A stretch of DNA of 64,000 nt from Cognatilysobacter tabacisoli (GTDB taxonomy: Bacteria > Pseudomonadota > Gammaproteobacteria > Xanthomonadales > Xanthomonadaceae), in contig NZ_QXJI01000001.1 in assembly GCF_003586305.1 (NCBI RefSeq), positions 1-64,000 of the forward strand, written 5' to 3'. Positions within the stretch are counted from its first letter, which is position 1. Every line of letters begins with the position of its first letter. The position numbers were made by a program, and so were the translations under genes. Positions 25,608 through 36,077 of the stretch are shown in pieces. A model generated the notes under the pieces. That model worked only from the letters and a program-made list of their open reading frames with translations. It did not search any database and had not been told where the DNA came from.

Positions 25608-26969
25608 ATGAACCCGATCGATGCGTCGCGACTGTGGACCCCCGCCGGCTGGCAGCGCGACCGGCGCCTGCACGTTGCGACGGACGGACGGATCGGCTCG
25701 ACCGAGCACGCCGGCGGCGGCGAGGCGTGGGTCGTACCCGGCATCGCCAACCTGCACTCGCACGCGTTCCAGCGCGCGATGGCCGGGCTGGCCGAACGCC
25801 GCGGCGACGCCACGCATGGCGACCCGGCGAACGACTCGTTCTGGACCTGGCGCGAGACCATGTACCGCTTCGCCGCGCGGATCGGACCGGAGTCGCTGCA
25901 CGCGATCGCGTGCCAGCTCTACGTCGAGATGCTCGAGGCCGGCTACACCAGCGTGTGCGAGTTCCACTACCTGCACCACGCGCCGGACGGGCAGACCTAC
26001 GCCGAGGCGGCGACGATGTCGCACGCGCTGATCGCCGCCGCGCGCGACACCGGCATCCGCCTGACCCTGCTGCCGGTGCTGTACATGACCGGCGGATTCG
26101 ACGGGCGCGAGCTGTCGCCGCGCCAGCGCCGCTTCGGCCACCGCGTCGACGCCTACCTGCACCTGCTCGACACGCTGGCCGAAGACAGCGGCGACGCGGT
26201 GCGCATCGGCGTCGCGCTGCACAGCCTGCGCGCGGTGCCGCCGCGCGCGATGGCCGAGGTGCTGGCGGCGATCCCGCCGGCGATGCCCGTGCACGTGCAC
26301 ATCGCCGAGCAGGTGGCCGAGGTCGACGAATGCGTCGCCGTGCGCGGCGCACGGCCGGTGCAGTGGCTGCTGGACAACGCGGCGGTCGACTGGCGCTGGA
26401 CGCTGGTGCACGCGACCCACCTCGACGACGCGGAAGTGCAGGGCATCGCCGGCAGCGGGGCGACCGTGGCGATCTGCCCGACCACCGAGGCCAACCTCGG
26501 CGACGGCCTGTTCCCGCTGCGCGCCTACCTCGACGCCGGCGGCGCGTGGGGCATCGGCTCGGACTCGCACGTGTCGGTGTCGCCGGTCGAGGAGCTGCGC
26601 TGGCTCGAGTACGGCCAGCGGCTGCAGGCGCGCCAGCGCAACATCGCGGCCAGCGGCGACGGGGCCAGCGTCGGCGACACGCTGCTGGCCGGCGTGATCG
26701 CCAGCGCGCAACACGCCACCGGCCACGCGACTGGCGCGCTCGTCGACGGCGCGTTCGCCGACGCGGTCGTGCTCGACACTGGCGCGCCGGCATTCGCCGG
26801 CCTGCACGAGCGCGACGCGATCGACCGCTGGGTATTCAACGGCAACCGCAACCTGGTGCGCGACGTCCTCGTCGGCGGCGTGCGCGTGGTCGAGGGCGGC
26901 CGCCACCGCGACCGCGACGCCATCGCCGCGCGCTTCGGCGCGACGATGGGCGAGCTGCTGCGCGACTGA
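25608..26969 (+). CDS. hutF: Formiminoglutamate deiminase
   Basis: A 453-residue amidohydrolase that converts N-formiminoglutamate to N-formylglutamate and ammonia. The HxH metal motif is in GIANLHSHAFQRAMAG; ANDSFWTWRETMY, HVHIAEQ, LVHATHLD and GIGSDSHVSVSP follow in the order seen in HutF. It implies the five-step hut pathway that ends with HutG, but hutG and hutH are not in the window. The ATG at 25608 has a GACAAT box only about 13 nt upstream, so the leader is short. Confidence 0.95.
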   Translation: MNPIDASRLWTPAGWQRDRRLHVATDGRIGSTEHAGGGEAWVVPGIANLHSHAFQRAMAGLAERRGDATHGDPANDSFWTWRETMYRFAARIGPESLHAIACQLYVEMLEAGYTSVCEFHYLHHAPDGQTYAEAATMSHALIAAARDTGIRLTLLPVLYMTGGFDGRELSPRQRRFGHRVDAYLHLLDTLAEDSGDAVRIGVALHSLRAVPPRAMAEVLAAIPPAMPVHVHIAEQVAEVDECVAVRGARPVQWLLDNAAVDWRWTLVHATHLDDAEVQGIAGSGATVAICPTTEANLGDGLFPLRAYLDAGGAWGIGSDSHVSVSPVEELRWLEYGQRLQARQRNIAASGDGASVGDTLLAGVIASAQHATGHATGALVDGAFADAVVLDTGAPAFAGLHERDAIDRWVFNGNRNLVRDVLVGGVRVVEGGRHRDRDAIAARFGATMGELLRD

Positions 26970-26981
26970 GCCGCGCCGCGG

Positions 26982-27788
26982 CTACGCCGGCAGGCCGGCG
27001 AACAGCGCGTTCATCGCCGCGTAGTCGAGCTTGCCGCCGCCGCCGGCCGGCAGTTCGCCGGCGAGGAACGCACGGGTCGCGTCGCGTCCGGCGCCGTAGG
27101 CCGCATCGAACAGCCCCGGCCCCGCGCTGATCCGGCGCACGCCGGCGCGGGCCAGCGCGTCGACCGGGGCGAGCGACGGCAGCGCCATCACGTTGATCGC
27201 CAGCGGCACCGCTTGGGCGATCTGCGCGGCGGCGTCGGCGTCGACCAGCCCCGGCACGAAGCCGCCGTCGGCACCGGCCTCGCGGTAGAGGGCCAGCCGC
27301 TCGGTCGTCATCGCGACCGCGTCCGCGCCGCTCGCCAGCCCGCGCAGGTAGACGTCGGTGCGGGCGTTGACGAACAGCGGCGTGGCGCCGAGCGCATCGC
27401 GGATCGCGCGGATTTTCGCCGCCAGCACCGCGGGATCGCCGCCGCCGTCCTCGAGGTTGATGCCGACCGCGCCGGCGGCGGCGACGTCGCGCACCAGCGC
27501 CGCGACGGCGGCCGGGTCGGCGGCGTAGCCGTCCTCGACGTCGACCGTCACCGGCACCGAGCACACGCGGAGGATCGCGCGCGTGGCGTGCAGCAGCACG
27601 TCGCGCGGCAACTTGCCGCCGTCGGCATAGCCGCAGGCCCACGCCAGTGCGGCGCTGCTGGTGGCGACGGCGCGCGCCCCGAGCGATTCCCACAGCCGCG
27701 CGCTCGCGGCGTCCCAGGCGTTCGGCAGCAGCAGCGGGGAGGCGGAATCGTGGAGCGCGGCGAATCGGGCGTGCAGGTCAGTGCTCAT
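26982..27788 (-). CDS. Isocitrate lyase/phosphoenolpyruvate mutase family protein
   Basis: A 268-residue TIM-barrel protein. LLLPNAWDAASARLWESLG at the N-terminus, VTVDVEDGYA, GINLEDG and FVNARTDVY are the usual markers of the PEP mutase-like branch, with Asp/Glu ligands for Mg. Members cleave or form C-C or C-P bonds of small organic acids (for example 2-methylisocitrate, carboxyphosphonoenolpyruvate); the substrate of this one cannot be read from sequence. No phosphonate genes are near. Convergent with hutF (12-bp gap), 44 bp downstream of ogt. Confidence 0.85.
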   Translation of the reverse strand: MSTDLHARFAALHDSASPLLLPNAWDAASARLWESLGARAVATSSAALAWACGYADGGKLPRDVLLHATRAILRVCSVPVTVDVEDGYAADPAAVAALVRDVAAAGAVGINLEDGGGDPAVLAAKIRAIRDALGATPLFVNARTDVYLRGLASGADAVAMTTERLALYREAGADGGFVPGLVDADAAAQIAQAVPLAINVMALPSLAPVDALARAGVRRISAGPGLFDAAYGAGRDATRAFLAGELPAGGGGKLDYAAMNALFAGLPA

Positions 27789-27832
27789 CGGGACACTCCG
27801 TCGGGGGAAGGGAGACGGGCAGGGCGCGACGC

Positions 27833-28338
<506 letters not shown>

Positions 28339-28342
<4 letters not shown>

Positions 28343-29865
28343 GCGGCGGCGCCCACGCCGGCGGGCGCCATCGAATCGCGCCACAGGTGGATGACCGCGT
28401 AGCCGCGCCACGGCCGCCACGCCTCGGCCCGCGCGGTGAGCGCGCGCGCGGTCAGCCGCGTGCCGTCGCCCGGCGTCGCGCGCTGCAGCACCAGGTCGTC
28501 CGCCAGGAATGCGTCGGGGTGGCCGAGCGCGCGCAGAGCGATGTAGTTGGCGGTCCACGTGCCGATGCCGGGCAGCGCGACCCAGTGCGCGACGAAGTCG
28601 TCGAGCGTGCGCTCGCGGCGGAAGTCCACGCGGCCGTCGAGCAGCGCCGCCGACAGCGTGCGCACGGTGTCGGCGCGCGCCCGGGTCAGGCCGATCGACG
28701 CGAGGTCGGCGTCGACCAGGGCATCGGGCGTCGGGAACAGGTGCTCGATGCCGGGCGCCTCCTGCGCGATCGCCGCCGGAAGCGCGTGGCCGTAGCGGCG
28801 CGCCAGCCGCGCGGTCAGCGTGCGCGCCGCGGCCACGCTGACCTGCTGTCCGATCACCGCGCGCACCGCGATCTCGAAGCCGTCCCAGCCGCTGGGCAGC
28901 CGCAGTCCGGGGCGTGCGTCCAGCAGCGGCCGCAGCCGCGCGCTCGCGCGCAGCGCGTCGCCGATCGCCTGCGGGTCGGCGTCGAGGTCGAACATCCGCC
29001 GCAGCCGCCCGACGATGCCGAGCAGCTGCGCCGGCGCTGCACCGTGCACGGTCAGCAGCAGCGCGTGGTCGCGGTCGGCGTGGGCGACGCGCAGCCAGCC
29101 CGGCGCGTCCGGCGTGCCGATGACGCGCACGTAGCTGGCGTCGTCGACCGCCTCGACCCCCGGCAGCGCGCGGCCGCGCAGGAACGCCAGCATCGACGTG
29201 AAGTCGTACGGCGGCCGGTAGCCCAGCCGCAGCGTAAGCGGACGACCGCTGGCCGCGGGCACGTCGTCGCGCACCTGCCGGCGCAGCTCGCGCGGGGCCA
29301 TGCGGTACGCGTCGAGGAACGCCGCGTTGAAGCGGCGCACGCTGGTGAAGCCGGACGCCAGCGCGATTTCGGTGATCGGCAGCGCGGTCTCGGTCAGCAG
29401 CTGCTTGGCGAACAGCAGCCGGCGCGTGCCGTGCACGCCGCCGGGCGCGACGCCGATGCGCTCGACGAACAGGCGCCGCAGCTGGCGCTCGCCCAGGTGC
29501 ACGCGCGCGGCCAGCGCCGCGAGCGGCTGCTCGGCCAAGGCGCCTTCGTCGATCAGCTTCAGCGCGCGCGCCAGCGCCGCGTCGCCGCGCCGCCAGCTGC
29601 CATCGTCAGGCGACAGCTCCGGCCGGCAGCGCAGGCAAGGCCGGTAGCCGGCGGCTTCGGCGGCCGCGGCGTGGCGGAAGTATTCGACGCGGCGCGCGAA
29701 CGGCGCCGGGCACACCGGCCGGCAGTAGATGCGCGTGCTCGGCACGGCGGTGAAGAACAGGCCATCGAAGCGCGCATCGCGGCTGCGGCGCGCCTGCTCG
29801 CACACCTGCGCGTCGGGCGGCGCCGGCGCGGGCAGGTCGTGCGGGGCGATCGGATTCGACGGCAT
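28339..29865 (-). CDS. Ada-AlkA fusion: alkylation sensor plus DNA-3-methyladenine glycosylase II
   Basis: A 508-residue fusion. Residues about 20-90 form an Ada metal-binding domain with four Cys ligands (YCRPVCPAP and CLRC). An AraC-type helix-turn-helix follows ([27 protein letters not shown]). The C-terminal half is AlkA: the N-terminal barrel, then [18 protein letters not shown] and the catalytic Asp in [10 protein letters not shown]. The Ada methyltransferase domain is missing from this chain and is encoded by the overlapping ogt gene. Fusions of this layout both activate transcription after methylation of the N-terminal Cys and remove alkylated bases. Confidence 0.92.
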
Positions 29866-29976
29866 GCCGGCAGGCTAGCACCGGGTCGATGCACGGACTG
29901 GCCGGATTCGGACATCGACGTGGATGCGCAATTCCGGCACATCGCGCCGGCACTGCGACGCGGATCGCGCGCGCGG

Positions 29977-31215
29977 TCAGTCGCTCAGCGCGGGCGCCAG
30001 CGTGCGCGGATCGCCGTCGTTCGGCACCGGCGCGACGCCGACCAGCCGCGCCAGCAGCGGGTACACGTCGACGTTGTCGAACGCCGGCAGCGTCACGCCG
30101 CGGCGGAACGCCGGGCCGTGCGCGATGAACACCGCGCGCATCGACGGCAGCGCCGGATCGAAGCCGTGCGAGCCGCGCACGCCGTCGCGGTCGCGTCGCT
30201 GCAGCCACTCGCGCGAGCCGGCGTCCCAGCCCTCGTCCATCTGGCACACGATCGGCGGCACGCGCGGGTGGCGGCCGTAGTGCCAGCGCGCCGGCAGTTC
30301 ACCCTTGCGCCAGCACTCGTAGCGCGCGTGGCGGCCGAGCAGCGCCGCCTCCGCCTCGCGCTCGCGCCCCGCCACCGGCGCGAACCCGAGCGACTGGCCG
30401 GACGACACCGGGGTGGCCAGCGCGGGGTCGACCATGTCCTCGGTCGCGACCGCGTTGCGCAGCGGCACCGCCGCCATGCCGTGGTCGGAGACGATCACGA
30501 GGTTGACCTCGTCGTCGACGCCGCCGGCGCGCAGGCCGTCGAGGAGGCGCCCGATCGCCGCGTCGAGCGTGCGCACCGCGGCCAGCGCCTCCGGCGACTG
30601 CGGGCCGGCGTCGTGCGCGGCCTTGTCGACATGCTCGAAATACAGCGTGGTGATGCGCGGGCGGGTGGCGACCGGCTCGCGCATCCAGCCGACCACCGTG
30701 TCGACGCGCTGCTCGATCGTCACCTCGTAGTCGAAGGGCTGCCAGCGGTCCGGCCGCACGCCGCCGATCGCGGCCTCCGCACCGGGCCAGAACATCGTCG
30801 CGTTCGGCAGGCCGGCCTTCTTCGCCGTGACCCAGATCGGCTCGCCGCCCCACCAGCGTCCGTCGGACACGGCCTCGCGGTTGCGCAGCGAGAAGCCGCC
30901 GAGCGCCGGATCGCGCATCGTGTTCTGCACGATGCCGTGGCGGTCCGGGCGCAGGCCGGTGACGACGGTGTAGTGGTTCGGGAACGTCAGCGACGGGTAC
31001 GACGGGTTCATCCACGCCGCGCGTACGCCGTCGCGCGCCAGCCGGCTCAGGTGCGGCGTGCGGGACGGGTCGAGGTAGTCGGGGTGGAAGCCGTCGAGCG
31101 AGACCAGCACGACCGGATCGGTCGAGGCGGTCCGCAGCGGCGGGGCGGGCGTGGCGCACGCGGCCAGCAGGCCGCCGAGCAGGGCGGCGGTCGCCGCGCG
31201 GGTCAGGATTCGCAT
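29977..31215 (-). CDS. Alkaline-phosphatase-superfamily nucleotide pyrophosphatase/phosphodiesterase lipoprotein
   Basis: A 412-residue NPP-type enzyme. It starts with a lipoprotein signal (LLGGLLAACAT, Cys20), so it is anchored at the envelope. Metal and nucleophile motifs: VSLDGFHPDYL, SYPSLTFPNHYTVVTG with the nucleophilic Thr, YFEHVDKAAHDAG, VIVSDHGM and SHGFDP. Family members, including a well-studied Xanthomonas enzyme, cleave phosphodiester bonds of nucleotides, releasing nucleoside 5-prime monophosphates. A role in salvaging phosphate and nucleosides from outside is inferred. It stands alone, with 111 bp to the ada-alkA start. Confidence 0.93.
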   Translation of the reverse strand: MRILTRAATAALLGGLLAACATPAPPLRTASTDPVVLVSLDGFHPDYLDPSRTPHLSRLARDGVRAAWMNPSYPSLTFPNHYTVVTGLRPDRHGIVQNTMRDPALGGFSLRNREAVSDGRWWGGEPIWVTAKKAGLPNATMFWPGAEAAIGGVRPDRWQPFDYEVTIEQRVDTVVGWMREPVATRPRITTLYFEHVDKAAHDAGPQSPEALAAVRTLDAAIGRLLDGLRAGGVDDEVNLVIVSDHGMAAVPLRNAVATEDMVDPALATPVSSGQSLGFAPVAGREREAEAALLGRHARYECWRKGELPARWHYGRHPRVPPIVCQMDEGWDAGSREWLQRRDRDGVRGSHGFDPALPSMRAVFIAHGPAFRRGVTLPAFDNVDVYPLLARLVGVAPVPNDGDPRTLAPALSD

Positions 31216-31346
31216 GCCGCGATTCTAGCCAGCGGCTGCGACCGGCCGATGACCGATGGCACGGCATGACTTCCGACGCTCGTGGCGGGGGCGCGCCATG
31301 CCGATGCTGGTCCGACCGCGGCCGCGGCCGCCTGCCGGGAACTCCG

Positions 31347-31898
31347 ATGTCCGCCATCCGCCTGCTGCCTGCCGTCCTGCTCGCGTTGGTCGTGCCCACG
31401 GCGTTGGCACACGACGCCCCGGCCGCGCCGCCGACCCCGCGCTTCAGCGCCGACGAGTGCGCGGTGTGGGCGCGCGAGCTGAGCTTCGCCCGCTCGGTCG
31501 CCGACCGCGATGCCGCCGCGTTCGCCGCGCACGTGCATGCCGACGCCGCGTTCGGCAGCGGCCGGCCGGTGCCGATGCGCGGTCGCGAGGCGATCACGCG
31601 CGGCTGGGCCACGATCATCGCCGGCGAAAAGGTCCGGCTGCGCTGGTACCCCACGCGCGTCACCGTGGCGCCCGGCGTCGGCGACGTCGCGTGGTCCAGC
31701 GGGCCGTCGCTGTTCGAGGACCTCGCGCCAGGCGCCAACCCGCGCTACTCGATCGGCGCGTTCCACTCGGTGTGGCACAAGGACGCCGACGGCACGTGGC
31801 GGGTCCTGTTCGACGATGGCGTCGAGGGCAAGCCGGCGACGCAGGCGCAGGTCGACGCGTTCCTCGCCGGGCGGCGCGAGGCCTGCACGCCGGCCTGA
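31347..31898 (+). CDS. Exported NTF2-like (SnoaL/DUF4440) protein
   Basis: A 183-residue protein with a signal peptide (cleavage near ALAHDA) and one NTF2-like cone domain: ARELSFARSVADRDAAAF, HADAAFGSG, REAITRGWATI and FHSVWHKDADGTWRVLFDDG are typical of the DUF4440/SnoaL group. The pocket may bind a small hydrophobic ligand or be enzymatic; no substrate can be named. ATG 31347 is chosen for the signal peptide; the frame is open further upstream. Confidence 0.75.
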   Translation: MSAIRLLPAVLLALVVPTALAHDAPAAPPTPRFSADECAVWARELSFARSVADRDAAAFAAHVHADAAFGSGRPVPMRGREAITRGWATIIAGEKVRLRWYPTRVTVAPGVGDVAWSSGPSLFEDLAPGANPRYSIGAFHSVWHKDADGTWRVLFDDGVEGKPATQAQVDAFLAGRREACTPA

Positions 31899-32033
31899 CA
31901 CGCCACTGAACGCGGCGTCGGCCCGGCGCCCGGGGCACATGCCCGTGCGCTGCCGCAGGCGTATACAGGAGGCGTGCCGTCGGCGTGCCGCCGGGCAATC
32001 CGTCCCGTCCCGAATCCCCTCGCGAGGTGCCCC

Positions 32034-32360
32034 ATGCAGCGCATCCAGACCCGTTTGACCACCGCCGTGCTGCTGTCGCTCGCCGCATCGGCGGCGATGG
32101 CCCAGGGCGCGCCCGTCGCCGATCCCGCGCCGGTCGCCGCGCCAGCTGACGCCGCCGCTGTGGCGGCCGACGAGCGCACCGACGACCGCCACTGCCTGCG
32201 CGCGACCGGGTCGCGCATCGTCGAGCGCGCCAACGCCCGAGGCGAGCGTCGCTGCACCGTCGCCAGCGGCCGCGTGTACAGCCGCGATGACCTCGACCGC
32301 GCCGGCATGGGCGGCGACCTGGCCGAGACGCTGCGCCGGCTCGACACCTCGATCCGCTGA
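32034..32360 (+). CDS. Small exported protein with CLRxTGSRI and plug-like C-terminus
   Basis: A 108-residue product with a signal peptide (cleavage near AMAQGA), an Ala/Pro linker, then DDRHCLRATGSRIVERA, a second Cys (RRCTVASGRVY) and a C-terminal SRDDLDRAGMGGDLAETLRRL. The last part resembles the short helix-turn found in TonB-receptor plug domains and their signalling partners, and the two Cys could form a disulfide. I do not know a named family. GAGGTG lies 7-12 nt before the ATG. A stem-loop follows at 32383. Function unknown. Confidence 0.65.
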   Translation: MQRIQTRLTTAVLLSLAASAAMAQGAPVADPAPVAAPADAAAVAADERTDDRHCLRATGSRIVERANARGERRCTVASGRVYSRDDLDRAGMGGDLAETLRRLDTSIR

Positions 32361-32382
32361 GCCCGCGCCTTCCGTCCGTCCT

Positions 32383-32408
32383 AACGCCCGGCCCCGTGCC
32401 GGGCGTTT
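32383..32408 (+). terminator. Stem-loop after the small exported protein
   Basis: Perfect 10-bp stem AACGCCCGGC / GCCGGGCGTT (32383-32392, 32398-32407), 5-nt loop; short T-stretch only, so a weak terminator. Confidence 0.6.
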
Positions 32409-32507
32409 GCGTTGTGGCGCGCGGCAACGCGGGCGGTGGCGCACGCCGTCGCCGGCGAAGTGATCCGCGCCCGCGGACCGAGGGCCGGCCCGACGATCGG
32501 CGCTGCC

Positions 32508-32513
32508 TATAAT
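32508..32513 (+). promoter_or_regulatory. Perfect -10 box of hutU
   Basis: TATAAT 26 nt before the hutU ATG; no obvious -35. Confidence 0.5.
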
Positions 32514-32539
32514 TCCCGCTTTCCCGGCAGGACTCCGGC

Positions 32540-34210
32540 ATGGCCGCTTCCCCCCGCATCGATCCGAGCCGCGTGATCCGCGCGCCGCGCGGCAACGCGC
32601 TCACCTGCAAGTCGTGGCTGACCGAAGCCGCGTACCGGATGATCCAGAACAACCTGGACGCCGAGGTCGCCGAATCCCCGACCGAGCTGGTGGTCTACGG
32701 CGGCATCGGCCGCGCCGCGCGCGACTGGGCGTCGTACGACGCGATCCTCGAATCGCTGCGCAACCTCGAGGACGACGAAACGCTGCTGGTGCAATCCGGC
32801 AAGCCGGTCGGCATCTTCCCGACCCACGCCGACGCGCCGCGCGTGCTGATCGCCAACTCGAACCTGGTGCCGCACTGGGCGACGTGGGAGCACTTCCACG
32901 AGCTGGATAGGAAGGGCCTGATGATGTACGGCCAGATGACGGCCGGTTCGTGGATCTACATCGGCAGCCAGGGCATCGTGCAGGGCACGTACGAGACCTT
33001 CGTCGAGATGGGACGCCAGCACTACGGCGGCGACCTGACCGGCCGCTGGATCCTCACCGCCGGGCTCGGCGGCATGGGCGGCGCGCAGCCGCTGGCCGCG
33101 TCGCTCGCCGGCGCGTGCAGCCTCAACATCGAATGCCAGCAGTCGCGCATCGACATGCGGCTGCGCACGCGCTACGTCGACGAGCAGGCGAGCGACCTCG
33201 ATGACGCGCTCGCGCGCATCGAGAAGTACTGCGAAGCCGGTCAGGCGAAGTCGATCGCGCTGCTCGGCAACGCGGCCGAGATACTGCCGCAGCTGGTCGA
33301 GCGCGGCGTGCGTCCGGACGCGGTGACCGACCAGACCAGCGCGCACGACCCGGTGCACGGCTACCTGCCGATCGGCTGGACCGTCGAGCAGTGGCAGCGC
33401 ATGCAGGTGCAGGACCCCGAGCGCGTGCGCGACGCGGCCAAGCACTCGATGCGCACCCACGTCGAGGCGATGCTGCACTTCGAGGACATGGGCATCCCGG
33501 TGTTCGACTACGGCAACAACATCCGGCAGATGGCCAAGGACGTCGGCTGCGCCGATGCGTTCGACTTCCCCGGCTTCGTGCCGGCATACGTGCGGCCGCT
33601 GTTCTGCCGCGGCGTCGGCCCGTTCCGCTGGGTCGCGCTCAGCGGCGATCCCGAGGACATCTACCGGACCGACGCCAAGGTCAAGGAGCTGATCCCCGAC
33701 GACGCGCACCTGCACCGCTGGCTCGACATGGCGCGCGAGCGGATCAGCTTCCAGGGCCTGCCGGCGCGGATCTGCTGGGTCGGCCTCGGCCAGCGCCACA
33801 AGCTCGCGCTGGCGTTCAACGAGATGGTCCGCAACGGCGAGCTGAAGGCGCCGGTGGTGATCGGGCGCGACCACCTCGACAGCGGCTCGGTCGCGTCGCC
33901 CAACCGCGAGACCGAGGCGATGCTCGACGGCAGCGACGCGGTGTCCGACTGGCCGCTGCTCAACGCGATGCTCAACGTCGCCGGCGGCGCGACGTGGGTG
34001 TCGCTGCACCACGGCGGCGGCGTCGGCATGGGCTACTCGCAGCACTCCGGCGTGGTGATCGTCTGCGACGGCAGCGAGGCCGCCGACCGGCGGCTGGCCC
34101 GCGTGCTGTGGAACGACCCCGGCACCGGGGTGATGCGCCACGCGGACGCCGGCTACGAGATCGCGAAGCAGTGCGCGCGCGAGCAGGGCCTCAAGCTGCC
34201 GATGGCGTGA
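32540..34210 (+). CDS. hutU: Urocanate hydratase
   Basis: A 556-residue NAD-dependent enzyme: urocanate plus water gives 4-imidazolone-5-propionate, the substrate of HutI. Conserved stretches seen: [56 protein letters not shown] (NAD-binding), [32 protein letters not shown] and [19 protein letters not shown]. Length is standard. It lies 5.6 kb from hutI-hutF with unrelated genes between, and its own TATAAT box is present. The DUF1615 gene follows within 14 bp. Confidence 0.97.
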   Translation: MAASPRIDPSRVIRAPRGNALTCKSWLTEAAYRMIQNNLDAEVAESPTELVVYGGIGRAARDWASYDAILESLRNLEDDETLLVQSGKPVGIFPTHADAPRVLIANSNLVPHWATWEHFHELDRKGLMMYGQMTAGSWIYIGSQGIVQGTYETFVEMGRQHYGGDLTGRWILTAGLGGMGGAQPLAASLAGACSLNIECQQSRIDMRLRTRYVDEQASDLDDALARIEKYCEAGQAKSIALLGNAAEILPQLVERGVRPDAVTDQTSAHDPVHGYLPIGWTVEQWQRMQVQDPERVRDAAKHSMRTHVEAMLHFEDMGIPVFDYGNNIRQMAKDVGCADAFDFPGFVPAYVRPLFCRGVGPFRWVALSGDPEDIYRTDAKVKELIPDDAHLHRWLDMARERISFQGLPARICWVGLGQRHKLALAFNEMVRNGELKAPVVIGRDHLDSGSVASPNRETEAMLDGSDAVSDWPLLNAMLNVAGGATWVSLHHGGGVGMGYSQHSGVVIVCDGSEAADRRLARVLWNDPGTGVMRHADAGYEIAKQCAREQGLKLPMA

Positions 34211-34224
34211 GCGTACGCCACGCC

Positions 34225-35301
34225 ATGGGTCGTCCGACCCGACGCTGGCTGGTCGCCGCGCTGGCGCTGCTGCTGGCCGCGTGCGGCCCGGCGCCGCGCT
34301 CGCCCGACGACGTCCGCGCCGAATTGCTGCGCAAGCTGCCGATGACGCTGGACGACCGCGCCGGCTGGGCGCGCGACATCCAGGCGGCGCTGCAGGCGAT
34401 GGAGATCGAGCCGTCGAGCTCGAACCTGTGCGCGGTGATGGCGGTGATCGAGCAGGAGTCGGGCTACAAGGCCGATCCGCCCGTGGCCGGGCTGTCGAAG
34501 ATCGCGCGTGCCGAGATCCAGCGCCGCGCCGACCGCCTGCGGCTGCCGGCGTTCGTGGTGGCCGCGGCGCTGGACGTGCGTTCGACCGACGGCCGCACCT
34601 ACGGCGAGCGCATCGACGCGCTGCGCACCGAGCAGGAGCTGTCGGCGCTGTTCGAGGAAATGAGCGATCGCGTGCCGATGGGCCGGCGGCTGCTCGACGG
34701 CTTCAACCCGATCCGCACCGGCGGGCCGATGCAGGTGCGCATCGCGTTCGCCGAGCGCCACGCGCGCGGCTATCCGTACCCGCGCGACGGCTCGATCCGC
34801 CACGAGGTGTTCAGCCGCCGCGGCGGGCTGTACTTCGGCATCAAGCACCTGCTCGACTACCCGGCCAGCTACCGGCAGCCGCTGTACCGATTCGCCGACT
34901 TCAACGCCGGCTGGTACGCCAGCCGCAACGCTGCCTTCCAGCGCGCCGTGCACCTGGCATCGGGGCGGCCGGTCGAGTTCGACGGCGACCTGCTGACGCC
35001 GGGCGCGGCGATGGACGCGCCGGGTTCGACCGAGCGCGCGCTGCGCTCGATGGGTGTGGTGCTGGGCATCGACGACGCGACGATCCGTGCGGCGCTCGGC
35101 AAGCAGCACCAGCACGCGTTCGAGGACACTGCGCTGTACCGCGACGTGTTCGTGCTGGCCGAGCGGCAGGCCGGCGGTCCGCTCGCCCGCGCGCGGGTCC
35201 CGGATATCGCGCTGCGCAGCCCGAAGATCACCCGGCAGCTGACGACGGCGTGGTTCGCCGACCGGGTCAACGCGCGCTGGAAGCGCTGCATGGCGCGCTA
35301 G
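34225..35301 (+). CDS. DUF1615 lipoprotein
   Basis: A 358-residue protein with a lipoprotein signal (LALLLAACGPA), so an envelope lipoprotein. The body, with SSNLCAVMAVIEQESGY (a lysozyme-like helix with catalytic-type Glu), PMGRRLLDGFNPIRTGGPMQV and YRFADFNAGWYASRNAAFQ, matches DUF1615. The EQESGY segment recalls lytic transglycosylases, so peptidoglycan cleavage is a possible but unproven role. A GTG at 34207 overlapping the hutU stop could add six residues; ATG 34225 is preferred for the signal peptide. Likely read through from hutU. Confidence 0.82.
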   Translation: MGRPTRRWLVAALALLLAACGPAPRSPDDVRAELLRKLPMTLDDRAGWARDIQAALQAMEIEPSSSNLCAVMAVIEQESGYKADPPVAGLSKIARAEIQRRADRLRLPAFVVAAALDVRSTDGRTYGERIDALRTEQELSALFEEMSDRVPMGRRLLDGFNPIRTGGPMQVRIAFAERHARGYPYPRDGSIRHEVFSRRGGLYFGIKHLLDYPASYRQPLYRFADFNAGWYASRNAAFQRAVHLASGRPVEFDGDLLTPGAAMDAPGSTERALRSMGVVLGIDDATIRAALGKQHQHAFEDTALYRDVFVLAERQAGGPLARARVPDIALRSPKITRQLTTAWFADRVNARWKRCMAR

Positions 35302-35330
35302 CCGCGCGCGGGGCGCCGGGGGCTTGGATG

Positions 35331-35347
35331 GCGGGCGCGGCGCCCGC
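35331..35347. repeat. Intergenic inverted repeat, copy 3 (short)
   Basis: GCGGGCG / CGCCCGC arms (7 bp) with a 3-nt loop, preceded by GATG as in the 10941 element. Confidence 0.35.
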
Positions 35348-35426
35348 GTGGCGTCGGACTGGCCGGGTTTCCGGCCCGCAGCGCGGGGAAGTCGAAAAAA
35401 ACCCCTGAAAAAAGGGCTCGGGGTGC

Positions 35427-35454
35427 TTGCGGCGGCGTGCGCATGGCCTACAGT
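35427..35454 (+). promoter_or_regulatory. Putative sigma-70 promoter of the HU-like gene
   Basis: TTGCGG (35427-35432), 16-bp spacer, TACAGT (35449-35454), 60 nt upstream of the ATG. Each hexamer matches 4 of 6 consensus bases. Confidence 0.4.
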
Positions 35455-35513
35455 GCGGGGGTCGGCCTGCGCCGGCAACAAGCCCACCAAACTGACGAGC
35501 AGAACGAACCCAA

Positions 35514-35873
35514 ATGGCTACCAAGAAGAAAACCGCCGCCAAGCCGGCTGCCCCGAAGCCGATCAAGGACGTGATGAGCAAGTCCGCCCTGGTTGCCCAC
35601 ATCGCCGGCGCCACCGAAGTGACCGCCAAGGACGTGCGCGCGGTCCTCGCGTCGCTCGAGAGCGCCATCCACGCGTCGATCGGCAAGAAGGGCGCGGGCC
35701 AGTTCATGCTGCCGGGCCTGCTGAAGATCACCGTGCAGAGCGTGCCGGCCAAGCCGAAGCGCAAGGGCATCAATCCGTTCACCGGCCAGGAAACCGTGTT
35801 CGCCGCCAAGCCGGCCACGGTCAAGGTCAAGGTGCGTCCGATGAAGAAGCTCAAGGACGCCGCGACGGCCTGA
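35514..35873 (+). CDS. HU/IHF family DNA-binding protein
   Basis: A 119-residue basic protein. After a Lys/Ala/Pro N-terminal extension of about 20 residues comes an HU fold: MSKSALVAHIAGATEV, VRAVLASLESAIHASI, then the beta arms GQFMLPGLLKITV and RKGINPFTGQETVF with the DNA-intercalating NPFTG in place of NPxTG. It bends or packs DNA as a nucleoid component. Longer than HU (90 residues), and like THX it has a Lys-Ala rich extension. A promoter and a strong terminator bracket it, so it is a single-gene unit. Confidence 0.9.
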   Translation: MATKKKTAAKPAAPKPIKDVMSKSALVAHIAGATEVTAKDVRAVLASLESAIHASIGKKGAGQFMLPGLLKITVQSVPAKPKRKGINPFTGQETVFAAKPATVKVKVRPMKKLKDAATA

Positions 35874-35889
35874 TCGGGCCGCGCGAACG

Positions 35890-35940
35890 AGGGCCGGGCG
35901 CTGCCGCGAATGCGGTAGCGCGCCGGCCCTTTTCTTTTCT
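35890..35940 (+). terminator. Terminator after the HU-like gene
   Basis: Long imperfect stem (35890-35907 against 35912-35930, one bulge and one mismatch), GAAT loop, tail TTTTCTTTTCT. Confidence 0.75.
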
Positions 35941-36077
35941 GTCGCCGTTCGACGCGCAGGCGTCTGTAGTGCGTCCGACCACGCGTCGTCGCGACGCGTC
36001 GTAGTCGTAATGGTGTCGTAGCGGCGCCGCCCCATCGGCGCGGGCAGCGGCGCCGCGCGATGCGGCGTCAGATCACA

